NCBI RefSeq assembly: GCF_003751225.1
Contig: NZ_RJKE01000001.1
Coordinates: 1,364,001-1,428,000 of the forward strand
DNA from: Actinocorallia herbida
GTDB lineage: Bacteria; Actinomycetota; Actinomycetes; Streptosporangiales; Streptosporangiaceae
DNA length: 64,000 nucleotides
Direction of reading: 5' to 3'
The position numbers and the translations under genes are program-made. The notes beneath the pieces were generated by a model. The model was not told the origin of the DNA, did not search any database, and saw nothing but the letters and a program-made list of their open reading frames with translations. Of the stretch, positions 17,895 to 26,110 are shown in pieces (positions within the stretch are counted from its first letter, which is position 1; each line of letters starts with the position of its first letter).

Positions 17895-19430
17895 TCACGC
17901 GCCCGGTGGAGCGGCGGATCGTGTCCGCCCTCCGGTCCGGGCGGGGCGGGGTTCCTCACGCCTGGGGTCGTGGTGCCGGGCCTGGACGGTCCGATGCCCC
18001 GCATCATCGCTCTGGTGGTGTGGGGGCGGTGCCGTCCGTCGCCGGGCGCCATGGCCTTGGGCGCGCCGTCCGATCACGAGACTCGCTGCCTCATGACGGC
18101 TGGTCTTGATCTTGCGCGTGCTGGTGGCCTGCTGCCAATACCGCGCTCCCCACCGGCTGGTGTAGGCCGCGTCCACCGCCACCAACGCGATCCCTTGTTC
18201 GGCGGCCATCGACACCAGCCGGGCCTTCAAGCGGCCCGTCGGGATGCCGTGGACGACCTGCCGCAGGCGCCGTCTGCCGTGCCTCTCGCGGGTTTTGACG
18301 TCGGTGAAGTCGAGGTCCTCGATGGCGATCGCCGCCACGCCAAGGTGCCGGGTCCAGTGCAGCAGTCGGGTGAGGGCGTGGCGGAGCTGCGCGTCCCGAT
18401 GCGGGGCGCTGCCCGACAGGTCGTAGGAGAACCGGCGGGGCCTTCCGATCGGGTTGCCGCGGGTGTTGAGGTGCCAGGCGGCGAGGTGGTCGGCGTTGGT
18501 GTCGACCCCGACCACACCAGCAGCCAGCGCGGCCTCCAGCGGGACCACTCGCGCGGGCGTCCGCTGCCAGGATGCGTCCACGTACCAGCGGTCTCGGGCG
18601 GGGTCGAGGTGGATGCGGTAGGCCACCGCCCGGTCCGCCTCGACCCGATCCGCCCACTCCCGGCCCCGATGGGCGAAGCAGGCGCGGGCGGCCAGCGTGT
18701 ACCGGCCGTGGGGGGCGTTGGCGAGACCGGCCGGCGGGGCGGGCAGCTTGATCGACACCTGCCCATCGGGAGTGACGCGCAGGGTCTCGTTGCCGTACCG
18801 CTTGCCGGTCTCGCCATCCGCGGACAGGAACCAGCGGGCCGCCTCCCACCGCTCCTCACTCATCCCGGCGGCCTCCAGTTGATGCCGGCCACGAGCGAGT
18901 GCCTTTCCGCCCCGCACCACCCGTACCCGGCCGTCGGCCCTGTCCGCTGCGACCTGCTGCCGGCGCTGCTTCAGCACCGTGAGGCGACGGGACTTGCCGA
19001 ACCACTCCGCTGCTGACCGGTACCCTCCCGGCACGCCCCGAGCGCCCTTCTGCCCGACCGGCAGAGCAAGCCGACCAGTGATCGTGGTGATGGCGGCGTC
19101 GAGGGTCGTGATGTGGGAGGTCTGGGAGCGGCGGGCCAGCGCCCACTGATCATGGGAGGCCTTCGTGATCGCGCCCGCCCACCTCGATGACGATCCCGCG
19201 GTCGGCTCCCGTTTGCGCTCGGCCCACCGCCGTGCGCTGTGGCCCAGCCCGTCACCGCAGCGGACCTTGAGGTCCCGGGACGCCAGCGATCCCAGATGCG
19301 CGCCGACCCGACGCAGCACCTCCTCGTCCCGGGCGGTGAGGCCTTTCAGACGGGTCCGCACCGACACACCACAAGCCTCCGCAACCAGAAACGGCGCGGC
19401 CATCGACCGCAGCGGCATCGACACACCCAC
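17895..19430 (-). CDS. Stand-alone TnpB-like protein (IS200/IS605 OrfB family)
   Basis: A 511-residue RuvC-type nuclease-family protein with no tnpA beside it. RuvC-I is GVDTNADH (Asp near 310) and RuvC-II is IAIEDLDF (Glu near 371). The third site reads SRHEAASLVIGRR, with Glu near 447 where many TnpB proteins have Asp, so catalysis is uncertain. The usual four-cysteine zinc finger is absent. The start may be GTG 19430 or ATG 19418. It belongs to the actinobacterial family often annotated as TnpB-related accessory protein. It interrupts an otherwise conserved gene order, so it is probably mobile or once was. Confidence 0.75.
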   Translation of the reverse strand: MGVSMPLRSMAAPFLVAEACGVSVRTRLKGLTARDEEVLRRVGAHLGSLASRDLKVRCGDGLGHSARRWAERKREPTAGSSSRWAGAITKASHDQWALARRSQTSHITTLDAAITTITGRLALPVGQKGARGVPGGYRSAAEWFGKSRRLTVLKQRRQQVAADRADGRVRVVRGGKALARGRHQLEAAGMSEERWEAARWFLSADGETGKRYGNETLRVTPDGQVSIKLPAPPAGLANAPHGRYTLAARACFAHRGREWADRVEADRAVAYRIHLDPARDRWYVDASWQRTPARVVPLEAALAAGVVGVDTNADHLAAWHLNTRGNPIGRPRRFSYDLSGSAPHRDAQLRHALTRLLHWTRHLGVAAIAIEDLDFTDVKTRERHGRRRLRQVVHGIPTGRLKARLVSMAAEQGIALVAVDAAYTSRWGARYWQQATSTRKIKTSRHEAASLVIGRRAQGHGARRRTAPPPHHQSDDAGHRTVQARHHDPRREEPRPARTGGRTRSAAPPGA

Positions 19431-19910
19431 AGCAGACGACCCCCTTCACCTGGCCGAAGTCACCGAACGTGACCGATCGAGAACCTAATCCCGATGCCAG
19501 GGCCATGTCCGGGGAATCGGACAACACACAATCCACGCCATGCCGCCGGAACCAGCGGCCGCACCCCGACCCGGGGACACGACGACCAGCACCACCGACA
19601 CCACGCACACGACCTTGTGGACGCTTCCGAACACTCCTGAACACTCAGCGGGCAACAGTTCACTACCCCCGTTTCCAGCGCTCTTCCCGCCCCGGGTCCG
19701 ACGGCCCGGTCCGACGGCTGCGTGGCGGCTGCGTGCCGATCGTGTGACGGGCGTGTGGCGGGCGCTGAGCTGCCCTGACGCGGCGGGATCCCGGCTAAAC
19801 CCGCGAGGCGTGAGAAAACCGTGAAATAGCGGCGTTCCGGTTGTGAGAGGCCGCCTTCCGCACTAGGGTCAACCGCTGACAAACCAGTGCAAGAAGGGGC
19901 GTTTTCCGCT
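19431..19910. other. Intergenic region upstream of the NlpC/P60 gene
   Basis: About 480 bp with no convincing gene. It holds the possible right end repeat of the TnpB-like element at 19631-19643 and an AT-richer patch near 19800-19870 (GTGAAATAGC and CACTAGGGTC) that may contain the promoter of the wall hydrolase. I see no riboswitch here, unlike the two related genes downstream. Confidence 0.5.
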
Positions 19911-20894
19911 GTGGCCGTAGACACTCCGAAGTACCGCAGCCTGGCCGTCGCCTGCCTGGCCGCCGCCCTCGTCTGGAGTGTCCCCGGGGCCGCCCTCGCC
20001 GAGCCGACCCAGGCCGAGGCGCAGAAGAAACTGGACAAGCTCACCGAGCAGGTCGAGCAGCTCGTCGACAAGTTCAACGCCCTGAACGGCGACCTCAAGG
20101 TCGCCAAGCGCAAGCTCTCCTCCGCGAAGAAGGCGGCGACCCGCGAGCAGAAGGCCTACGACGACGCGCGCGAGGGCGTCGTCCAGATGGCCGCCGACGC
20201 CTACAAGACCGGCGACATCAGCGACATCACCACGCTGCTGTCCTCCGGCGACCCGCAGGACGTCCTCGACCAGGTGTCGATCTTCTCCCACGTGACGAAC
20301 CAGCGCGGCGACAAGATCAAGGACTTCCTCGCCTCCACCCAGCGGATGGAGCGCGAGAAGGGCAACGCCCAGGACGCCTTCGACAAGGTCAACGCCAAGG
20401 TCAAGGACATCAAGGACCAGAAGGCGGTGATCGACAAGGCCATCGACAAGCAGAAGGACCTCGTCGAGAGCCTCGGCGGCGACACCGCGACGACGAACGG
20501 CCCTGTCGGCGGCACCTACACCGGTCCGGCCAGCGGCCCCGCCCGCACCGCCCTGGACTACGCCTACAAGCAGCTCGGCAAGCCGTACATCTACGGTGGG
20601 ACGGGCCCCACGGGCTACGACTGCTCCGGCCTGACCTCGAAGTCCTGGGCCGCGGCGGGCGTCGCGATCCCGCGCACCGCCGCCTCGCAGTACAACTACA
20701 CCGCCAGCAAGCGCGTCTCCTACGAGAACCTCCAGCCCGGCGACCTGATCTTCTTCAGCGGGCTCGGCCACGTCGGCATGTACGTCGGCGGCGGCGAGAT
20801 GATCCACGCCCCCCGTACGGGCAAGAACGTGGAGATCGTCACCATTACCTCCGGCTACTACCGCGACCGCTTCGTCGGCGGCGGCCGGCCGTAG
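19911..20894 (+). CDS. Secreted NlpC/P60 peptidoglycan hydrolase with coiled-coil region (RipA-like)
   Basis: A 327-residue exported cysteine peptidase that cuts stem peptides of peptidoglycan. A signal peptide ends near AALAEPT (about residue 30). Residues 32-190 form a Lys/Glu/Asp-rich helical coiled coil, and residues 210-327 the NlpC/P60 domain with YDCSGLT (Cys238), GLGHVGMY (His287) and MIHAPRTG (third polar residue). The GTG start is chosen over GTG 19887 because it gives a normal signal peptide. Position and architecture match Rv2190c. No c-di-AMP riboswitch precedes it, in contrast to the next two genes. Confidence 0.92.
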   Translation: MAVDTPKYRSLAVACLAAALVWSVPGAALAEPTQAEAQKKLDKLTEQVEQLVDKFNALNGDLKVAKRKLSSAKKAATREQKAYDDAREGVVQMAADAYKTGDISDITTLLSSGDPQDVLDQVSIFSHVTNQRGDKIKDFLASTQRMEREKGNAQDAFDKVNAKVKDIKDQKAVIDKAIDKQKDLVESLGGDTATTNGPVGGTYTGPASGPARTALDYAYKQLGKPYIYGGTGPTGYDCSGLTSKSWAAAGVAIPRTAASQYNYTASKRVSYENLQPGDLIFFSGLGHVGMYVGGGEMIHAPRTGKNVEIVTITSGYYRDRFVGGGRP

Positions 20895-21344
20895 CCGCGG
20901 GCCGCGACCGCGGTCCCGCGTAACACCCCTGAAACGCCTGATTTACGGCGGTTTCGAGGTCCCGGAGGGCTCCCCGGCAGGGTGAGACCTGTGTCACCCT
21001 CCGGCAAAAGCCCGCTTCACCAGGGCTTACCTGGGCGTGGTCATCTTTGCGGGGCATTTGCCTTTCGCTGTTTCTTTGGTACCTTCGAGTTGAAGGCAGC
21101 GTTATCCGAACGTTGCCGACCGGTGGCTCCACCCAGGAGCCCCCCGTGGTACCCAGCCGACCAGCCTGATCCGAGAGCCGGTGTCTAGGACGACACCCGA
21201 GCCGCGCAGTGAAGCGTAGGACAGTGCGATCTGAGCCCTTTTGAGGGCGTCGGCGTCACCGACAAATCAACCCGCAGTCGTGCGGTCGAGCGGCGGACTC
21301 ATGTCTCCGCCCTCCTCGGGCCCCATCACGCCCTCCGCCACGGC
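20895..21344. other. Long 5' region before the first c-di-AMP riboswitch
   Basis: About 450 bp with no gene. It should hold the promoter for the riboswitch-controlled hydrolase. A T-rich stretch at 21055-21090 (GGGGCATTTGCC, TTTCTTTGGTACC) is the least GC-rich part and a reasonable promoter candidate, but I cannot place -10 and -35 boxes with confidence. Confidence 0.4.
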
Positions 21345-21526
21345 CAACGCCGAGTCCGCGCACGCGCGGAGCCGGGGACCCAACCCGCAGGCACCCCGAA
21401 CCACCCCCAAAGGGTTCGAGCCATGCCCGCGGAGGGGTTAATCGGCCGGTCGCTCCCCAAAGCGACAGGTCGTAGGGCACTTCTCCACTTCCGCCCGCAC
21501 CCGACAGCTAACCCGGTAGGCGTATG
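21345..21526 (+). ncRNA. c-di-AMP riboswitch (ydaO/yuaA class), copy 1
   Basis: The aptamer blocks are readable in order: CGCCGAGTCCGCG, GGAGCCGGGGACCCA, GGGGTTAATCGG, GTCGTAGGGC, and CAGCTAACCCGGTAGGC at the 3' end. This is the conserved core of the ydaO riboswitch, which binds cyclic di-AMP and usually switches its gene off. It ends about 16 bp before the start of an NlpC/P60 hydrolase. The 5' boundary is approximate. No separate terminator stem is obvious, so translation control is possible. Confidence 0.9.
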
Positions 21527-21542
21527 GAAGAAGGAGATTCCC

Positions 21543-22103
21543 CTGTCTCGCACCCTTGGCACTCGTCTGCCTTCCGCCCGACGTGTGCGGCTCGCCTCCG
21601 GCCTGCTCGCCACATCGGTACTCGCCCCAGGAGCCCTCATCGCGGTTCCGGCGCAGGCAGCCGCGGTCGAAGCCACGACCACGGAGCAGAAGGCCACCAA
21701 GAAGAAAAAGAAGACCTGGGCCCAGCGCAAGAAGATCGCGCAGAAGGCCCTGGCCTGGGCGAAGAAGAAGAAGGGCAAGCCGTACGTCTACGGCGCGGCG
21801 GGCCCGAACTCCTTCGACTGCTCCGGACTGGTCGGCTACGTCTACCGCAAGGCGGGCGTGAAGCTGCCGAGGACCACCACCTCGATCTACGCCCACTTCG
21901 GGCGAAAGATCAAGTGGAAGGACCTCTACCCCGGAGACCTCGTCTTCTTCTACGGAGGCCGAAGCCATGTCGGCATCGTCTCCAAGGTGTCCGGCAACAA
22001 GGTGTGGATGATCCACTCTCCCCGCACCGGTGACCACGTTCGTCAGGTACTGCTCGACAGCTACCGCAAGCAGAACTTCAACGGAGCCGTGCGCCCCTAC
22101 TAG
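21543..22103 (+). CDS. Secreted NlpC/P60 endopeptidase, riboswitch-controlled
   Basis: A 186-residue exported hydrolase: signal peptide to about residue 39 (VPAQA), a lysine-rich linker (KKKKK repeated, 53-78) and an NlpC/P60 domain with FDCSGLVGY (Cys93), SHVGIV (His142) and MIHSPRTGD (His158). The only start with a proper ribosome site is CTG at 21543, 6 bp after AAGGAG; no ATG or GTG in frame lies between the riboswitch and the signal peptide. The lysine-rich linker probably binds anionic wall polymers. The c-di-AMP riboswitch just upstream links it to turgor and wall stress signalling. Confidence 0.88.
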   Translation: MSRTLGTRLPSARRVRLASGLLATSVLAPGALIAVPAQAAAVEATTTEQKATKKKKKTWAQRKKIAQKALAWAKKKKGKPYVYGAAGPNSFDCSGLVGYVYRKAGVKLPRTTTSIYAHFGRKIKWKDLYPGDLVFFYGGRSHVGIVSKVSGNKVWMIHSPRTGDHVRQVLLDSYRKQNFNGAVRPY

Positions 22104-22202
22104 GCCACGGATCCGACCCACGGCCGATCCCTCCCGGGATCCGCCGCGAGCCTCATCAGTCAAATGCACGCGGGATCGGCCCTCGAACATGGGGGCCGTC
22201 CT

Positions 22203-22338
22203 CCCGCCGAGTCCGCGCCCAGCGCGGAGCCGGGGACCCACTCGCCGATCAGCGATCGGCACGGGGTGAATCGGTGGCTTGCCACCGTAGGGCTATTCCA
22301 GGCCCGAATCCGTCAGCTAACCCGGTAGGCGGCATGGA
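22203..22338 (+). ncRNA. c-di-AMP riboswitch (ydaO/yuaA class), copy 2
   Basis: CGCCGAGTCCGCGCCCAGCG, GGAGCCGGGGACCCA, GGGGTGAATCGGTGG, CCGTAGGGC and GTCAGCTAACCCGGTAGGC occur in order, a near-consensus ydaO aptamer. The 3' edge is about 20 bp before the start of a CHAP-domain protein. It shares its blocks with copy 1 located 860 bp upstream. Confidence 0.93.
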
Positions 22339-22358
22339 AACAGGAGTTGAAGCAAACT

Positions 22359-23159
22359 ATGTCCGGTCGTCACGCCAAGCAGACCGCCCTGACCCTCAAG
22401 CTCACCGGTGGCTTCCTCGCCGCCAGCCTCCTCGGCAGCACCTTCGGCGCCGCAGCGCACGCCAACACGGTCGAGGAGAATACGAAGACCTCCTCGGAGG
22501 TCACCGCCTCCGCGCTGAACCTCGCCGGCCTCAGCGGCGTCAGCAAGGGCGGCCTGTCGGCCATCCAGGTCAAGCTGGACGACAAGTCCAAGGCCTCGTC
22601 GAGCACCACCTCCGAGGACCGCGCCGGCGCCCAGAGCTCGCGTGACAGCGACGAGAAGCAGGCCATCGCGGGCGTCACCGCCAAGCAGTTCGTCGCCGAG
22701 GCCAAGACCCAGCTGGGCCAGTCCGAGGACGCCAGCGGCGAGACCAAGTTCGGCGAGTGGTACGCCGACACCGACCGGGCCGGCGAGACCGTGGCCCGCG
22801 ACGGAGGCAGCCGCTCCGCCTACCTCGACGCCGAGTGGTGCAACATGTTCGTCTCCTGGGTCGCCGAGCAGACCGGCATGAAGGACACCGTCGGCCAGGA
22901 CGCCTGGACCGTCGCGCACGCGAAGTGGTTCAAGGAAGAGGGCCGCTGGGGCACCACCCCGAAGCCCGGCGCCATCGTGTTCTTCAACTGGAACGGTGAG
23001 AAGGACCTCGACAGCATCGTGCACGTCGGCATCGTCGACCACGTCGACGACGACGGCACCATCCACACCGTCGAGGGCAACACCGGCAACAAGGTCCAGG
23101 AGAAGGTCCGGGACGCCAGCCAGATCGTCGGGTACGGCTACCCCGAGTACAAGAGCTGA
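22359..23159 (+). CDS. Secreted CHAP-domain amidase/endopeptidase, riboswitch-controlled
   Basis: A 266-residue exported protein. A signal peptide ends near AAHAN (about 36), a Ser/Thr/Lys-rich linker runs to about 105, and a CHAP domain follows: AEWCNMFVSWVAE gives the catalytic Cys161, SIVHVGIVD His222, and VEGN the third position. CHAP enzymes cut peptidoglycan cross-bridges or amide bonds. ATG at 22359 gives the better signal peptide; a TTG at 22347 touches the AGGAG directly. The upstream c-di-AMP riboswitch makes it the second hydrolase of the pair likely controlled together. Confidence 0.9.
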   Translation: MSGRHAKQTALTLKLTGGFLAASLLGSTFGAAAHANTVEENTKTSSEVTASALNLAGLSGVSKGGLSAIQVKLDDKSKASSSTTSEDRAGAQSSRDSDEKQAIAGVTAKQFVAEAKTQLGQSEDASGETKFGEWYADTDRAGETVARDGGSRSAYLDAEWCNMFVSWVAEQTGMKDTVGQDAWTVAHAKWFKEEGRWGTTPKPGAIVFFNWNGEKDLDSIVHVGIVDHVDDDGTIHTVEGNTGNKVQEKVRDASQIVGYGYPEYKS

Positions 23160-23236
23160 CGGCTCGCGTACTGAAGCCGATCAACCGAAAGGCCCCGGTG
23201 CCTCGGAATCCGGGCGCGGTCATAGGATCGCTGCCC

Positions 23237-24421
23237 ATGGAGTCCGACGCACCGGGGCCTTCGCGCGTCCGCACCCGCCGCGCGGTGCTGCGCGCCGGGG
23301 CGCTGACGGCGGCGGCCGGGCTGCTCGCGGGCTGCCGCGCCGACCCCGCGCCGACGGCGACGGATCCGGCCACCGGCGCGGTGAAAGCCCTGCTCGAAGC
23401 CCGGTCGGCGGCCGTGCTCGCGAAGGACAAGCCGGCCTTTCTGGCCGCGGTGGACCCTGCCGAGCCCGGGTTCCTCGCCCGCCAGGAGGAGCTGTTCGCG
23501 GTGCTCGCCGCGCTGCCCCTGGCGTCGTGGCGGGAGACCGTCGAGTCCTTCGACGGGACCCTCGCGCGGGTCAGGACCGCCCACTCCTACGCCGGTTTCG
23601 ACACCGCCGAGGTGGTGCGGACCGCTTATCTGCGGGTGGGCCCGTCCGGGCTCACCGGCGATGGTGGCGACGGGCACGCCGACGACCCGCAGATCTGGTC
23701 GCGCGGGCCGGTCACGGCCGTCCGGGGGGAGTCCTGCCTCGTGGTGGGGGCCGGGCCGCTGGACCAGGTGGCCGCGGGGCTCGACCGGGCCGCCCCGGCC
23801 GTCACCGCGGTCGTCGGCCGCGACTGGGCGCGCAAGGCCGTCGCGCTGGTCCCGGTGGACGGCGAGCATGCCAGGGCCCTCGCCGGGGACCGGGACCTCG
23901 CCGAGATCGCCGCGCTGGCCGCGGCCCCGCAGAACGCCGACGGGAGCCCGCCGCCCGCCCGGATCCTGGTCTCGCCCGAAGCCTGGCCCCGCCTCAGCGC
24001 GCTGGGCCGCCGGGTGGTCCTCACCCACGAGCTGACCCACATCGCCGTGGACGCGGCCTCCGACACCACGACGCCGCTCTGGCTCGTCGAGGGCTTCGCC
24101 GACTACGTCGGCTATCTGGACTCCGGCGCCGCGGACCGCGCCGCCGCCGCGGAGCTCGCCCGCGAGGTCAAAGCCGGAAAACTGCCTTCCGCGCTGCCCG
24201 GCCACGACGCCTTCGCGGGCTCCTCGCCCCGTCTCAGCCAGTCCTACCAAGAGGCCTGGCTGGCCTGCCGCATGATCGCCGAGACCCACGGCCGGGACAA
24301 GCTCGTCGCCCTCTACCGCGCCGCCCGCACCCGCCCCGAGCAGGACGCGCTACGCGACGTCCTCGGCACCGCCGACATCGTCCCCGCCTGGCGTTCCTAC
24401 CTGCGCGCCCACCTGAGCTGA
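23237..24421 (+). CDS. Lipoprotein zinc metallopeptidase-like protein (HELTH motif)
   Basis: A 394-residue exported protein. The N terminus (RTRRAVLRAG, then LLAGC) looks like a twin-arginine-type signal with a lipobox. VLTHELTHIAVD supplies the HExxH zinc motif (His264, Glu265, His268) and WLVEGFADYVGY a downstream Glu as the likely third ligand, as in gluzincin peptidases. Residues 45-230 form a domain I do not recognise. The neighbouring genes act on the cell wall or envelope, so a surface role is likely; the substrate is unknown. Confidence 0.78.
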   Translation: MESDAPGPSRVRTRRAVLRAGALTAAAGLLAGCRADPAPTATDPATGAVKALLEARSAAVLAKDKPAFLAAVDPAEPGFLARQEELFAVLAALPLASWRETVESFDGTLARVRTAHSYAGFDTAEVVRTAYLRVGPSGLTGDGGDGHADDPQIWSRGPVTAVRGESCLVVGAGPLDQVAAGLDRAAPAVTAVVGRDWARKAVALVPVDGEHARALAGDRDLAEIAALAAAPQNADGSPPPARILVSPEAWPRLSALGRRVVLTHELTHIAVDAASDTTTPLWLVEGFADYVGYLDSGAADRAAAAELAREVKAGKLPSALPGHDAFAGSSPRLSQSYQEAWLACRMIAETHGRDKLVALYRAARTRPEQDALRDVLGTADIVPAWRSYLRAHLS

Positions 24422-24578
24422 CCCGCACCCCCCACCGGCCTGTCCCCACGCGCCCGATGCCGGACCCTCGGAGGGCCCGGCTTCGCCGGAGGCTCGTCTC
24501 CGGGCCGGAGCGGGTGGGGCGCGGGGCGGTATGGGCGGGTCCGGGGCATCGCCGGGGTGCTGGCATTGTTGGGGTGCG

Positions 24579-25715
24579 ATGAAGAGCCTCATAGTGACCA
24601 ATGACTTTCCGCCGCGTGCGGGGGGGATCCAGCAGTTCGTCCACCAGCTCGCGCTGCGCAGGCCCGAGGACTCGGTGGTGGTGTACGCGCCGCGGTGGAA
24701 GGGCGATCGGGCGTTCGACGCGGCACAGCCGTTCCCGGTGGTGCGGCACCCGACGTCGCTGATGCTGCCGGAGCCGTCGGTGCTGCGCCGGGCGCGCGAG
24801 ATCGCGCGGGCGGAGGGGTGCGACACCGTGGTGTTCGGCGCGGCCGCGCCGCTCGGACTGCTCGCGCCCGCGTTGCGCCGCGCGGGCCTCGGGCGGGCCG
24901 TGGGGATCACCCACGGGCACGAGGCGGCCTGGGCGCAGCTGCCCGCCGCGCGCGGCCTGCTCCGCAGGATCGGCGACGGGCTCGACGTGCTCACCTACCT
25001 CGGCGACTACACCAGGTCCCGGATGGCCGCCGCGCTGTCCCCGCAGGCCGCGGCCCGGATGACGCGGCTCGCCCCGGGCGTCGACGAGTCGGTGTTCCGG
25101 GCCGGGGCGGGCGGCGCGGAGGTGCGCAAGCGCCACGGGCTCGACGGGCGGCCGGTGGCGGTGTGCGTGTCGCGGCTGGTGCCGCGCAAGGGCCAGGACA
25201 CCCTCATCCGGGTGTGGCCCGCGGTGCGCGCCCGGGTGCCGGACGCGATGCTCCTGCTCGTCGGCGGCGGCCCCCACCGGGCCGAGCTGGAACGGCTGGT
25301 CGACGAGGCGGGGGTGCGCGGCTCGGTGGTGTTCACCGGCGCGGTGCCGTGGCGCGAACTGCCCGCCCACTACGACGCGGGCGACGTGTTCGCGATGCCG
25401 TGCCGGACCCGGCGCGGCGGCCTCGATGTGGAAGGGCTCGGGATCGTCTACCTGGAGGCGTCGGCGACGGGCCTCCCGGTCGTCGCGGGCGATTCCGGCG
25501 GGGCGCCCGACGCCGTCCTGGAGGGCGAGACCGGGACCGTGGTGCCGGGCCGGTCGCCCGGCGCGGTGGCCGACGCGGTCGCGCGGCTGCTCGCCGATCC
25601 GGCGGCCGCCCACACGATGGGGGAGCGCGGCAGGGCCTGGGTCGAGCGCGAGTGGACCTGGTCGCGCCAGGCCGAGAGGTTCGCCGCGGTCCTGGAGGGC
25701 CGCCCGCCCGCTTGA
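24579..25715 (+). CDS. pimB: GT4 mannosyltransferase, PimB'-type (phosphatidylinositol mannoside synthesis)
   Basis: A 378-residue GT-B glycosyltransferase. VTNDFPPRAGGIQ at the N terminus, GAAAPLGLLAP, THGHEAAW, SRLVPRKGQDTLI, and the C-terminal EGLGIVYLEASATGLPV (nucleotide-sugar binding Glu) match what I recall of Rv2188c, which adds the second mannose to phosphatidylinositol mannoside on the cytoplasmic membrane face using GDP-mannose. The ATG at 24579 begins directly with KSLIVTNDFPP; longer starts are not conserved. A clear hairpin follows. Confidence 0.9.
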   Translation: MKSLIVTNDFPPRAGGIQQFVHQLALRRPEDSVVVYAPRWKGDRAFDAAQPFPVVRHPTSLMLPEPSVLRRAREIARAEGCDTVVFGAAAPLGLLAPALRRAGLGRAVGITHGHEAAWAQLPAARGLLRRIGDGLDVLTYLGDYTRSRMAAALSPQAAARMTRLAPGVDESVFRAGAGGAEVRKRHGLDGRPVAVCVSRLVPRKGQDTLIRVWPAVRARVPDAMLLLVGGGPHRAELERLVDEAGVRGSVVFTGAVPWRELPAHYDAGDVFAMPCRTRRGGLDVEGLGIVYLEASATGLPVVAGDSGGAPDAVLEGETGTVVPGRSPGAVADAVARLLADPAAAHTMGERGRAWVEREWTWSRQAERFAAVLEGRPPA

Positions 25716-25751
25716 CGCACGGGCTCCGACGCTCGGGCCTGACGGCACGAG

Positions 25752-25782
25752 GACGCCGGCGCTCACGGGGAGCGCCGGCGTC
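25752..25782 (+). terminator. Terminator after pimB
   Basis: GACGCCGGCGCTC and GAGCGCCGGCGTC pair over 13 bp around ACGGG. It lies between pimB and the converging small basic gene and could serve both. Confidence 0.75.
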
Positions 25783-25829
25783 GTGGTCGTGCGGCCGGGA
25801 GGCGGTGCGCCTCCCGGGTGGCCAGAGGG

Positions 25830-25988
25830 TCAGCGGCCCTGGCCTCGGCGCAGCGGGAGGGACTTCTTGGCCGCCGCGTGCCTTCCCGTCTTGGCCTGCG
25901 TCGTCGTCTGGCGCTGCTTGTTGCGCGCCGAGCGCCGCCGGTCGTTCTGGGTGCCCTCTTCGATCTCGTTGCGTGATAGCCGGGCCAT
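25830..25988 (-). CDS. Small highly basic protein, 52 residues
   Basis: A short gene with a good ribosome site (AAGGGGG about 10 bp before ATG). The product starts MARLSRNEIEEG and is rich in Arg, Lys, Gln and Thr (RRRSARNKQRQ, KKSLPLRRGQGR). Calculated charge is strongly positive, suggesting RNA or DNA binding. It follows the acyl-CoA ligase gene's strand but lies downstream of it. I do not recognise the family. The start, ribosome site and position between a terminator and the next gene support it being real. Confidence 0.6.
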   Translation of the reverse strand: MARLSRNEIEEGTQNDRRRSARNKQRQTTTQAKTGRHAAAKKSLPLRRGQGR

Positions 25989-26110
25989 CGCTGGTCAACC
26001 CCCTTCACGGACGGTCACGGAAACCATCCATCGGTTGACACTCAGTATTGATGGGGATGAACCAGGGCGGAACCGGCGAAAGGTAGATCCTGGGTACGTC
26101 CTGTCCGGGA

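Noticed and set aside
19252-20113. Minus-strand frames between the TnpB-like and NlpC genes
   Set aside because: They overlap both supported genes, lack ribosome sites and show no domain.
21423-21542. Start of the NlpC/P60 gene inside the riboswitch
   Set aside because: The region folds as the conserved c-di-AMP aptamer and would add 40 non-signal residues before the signal peptide.
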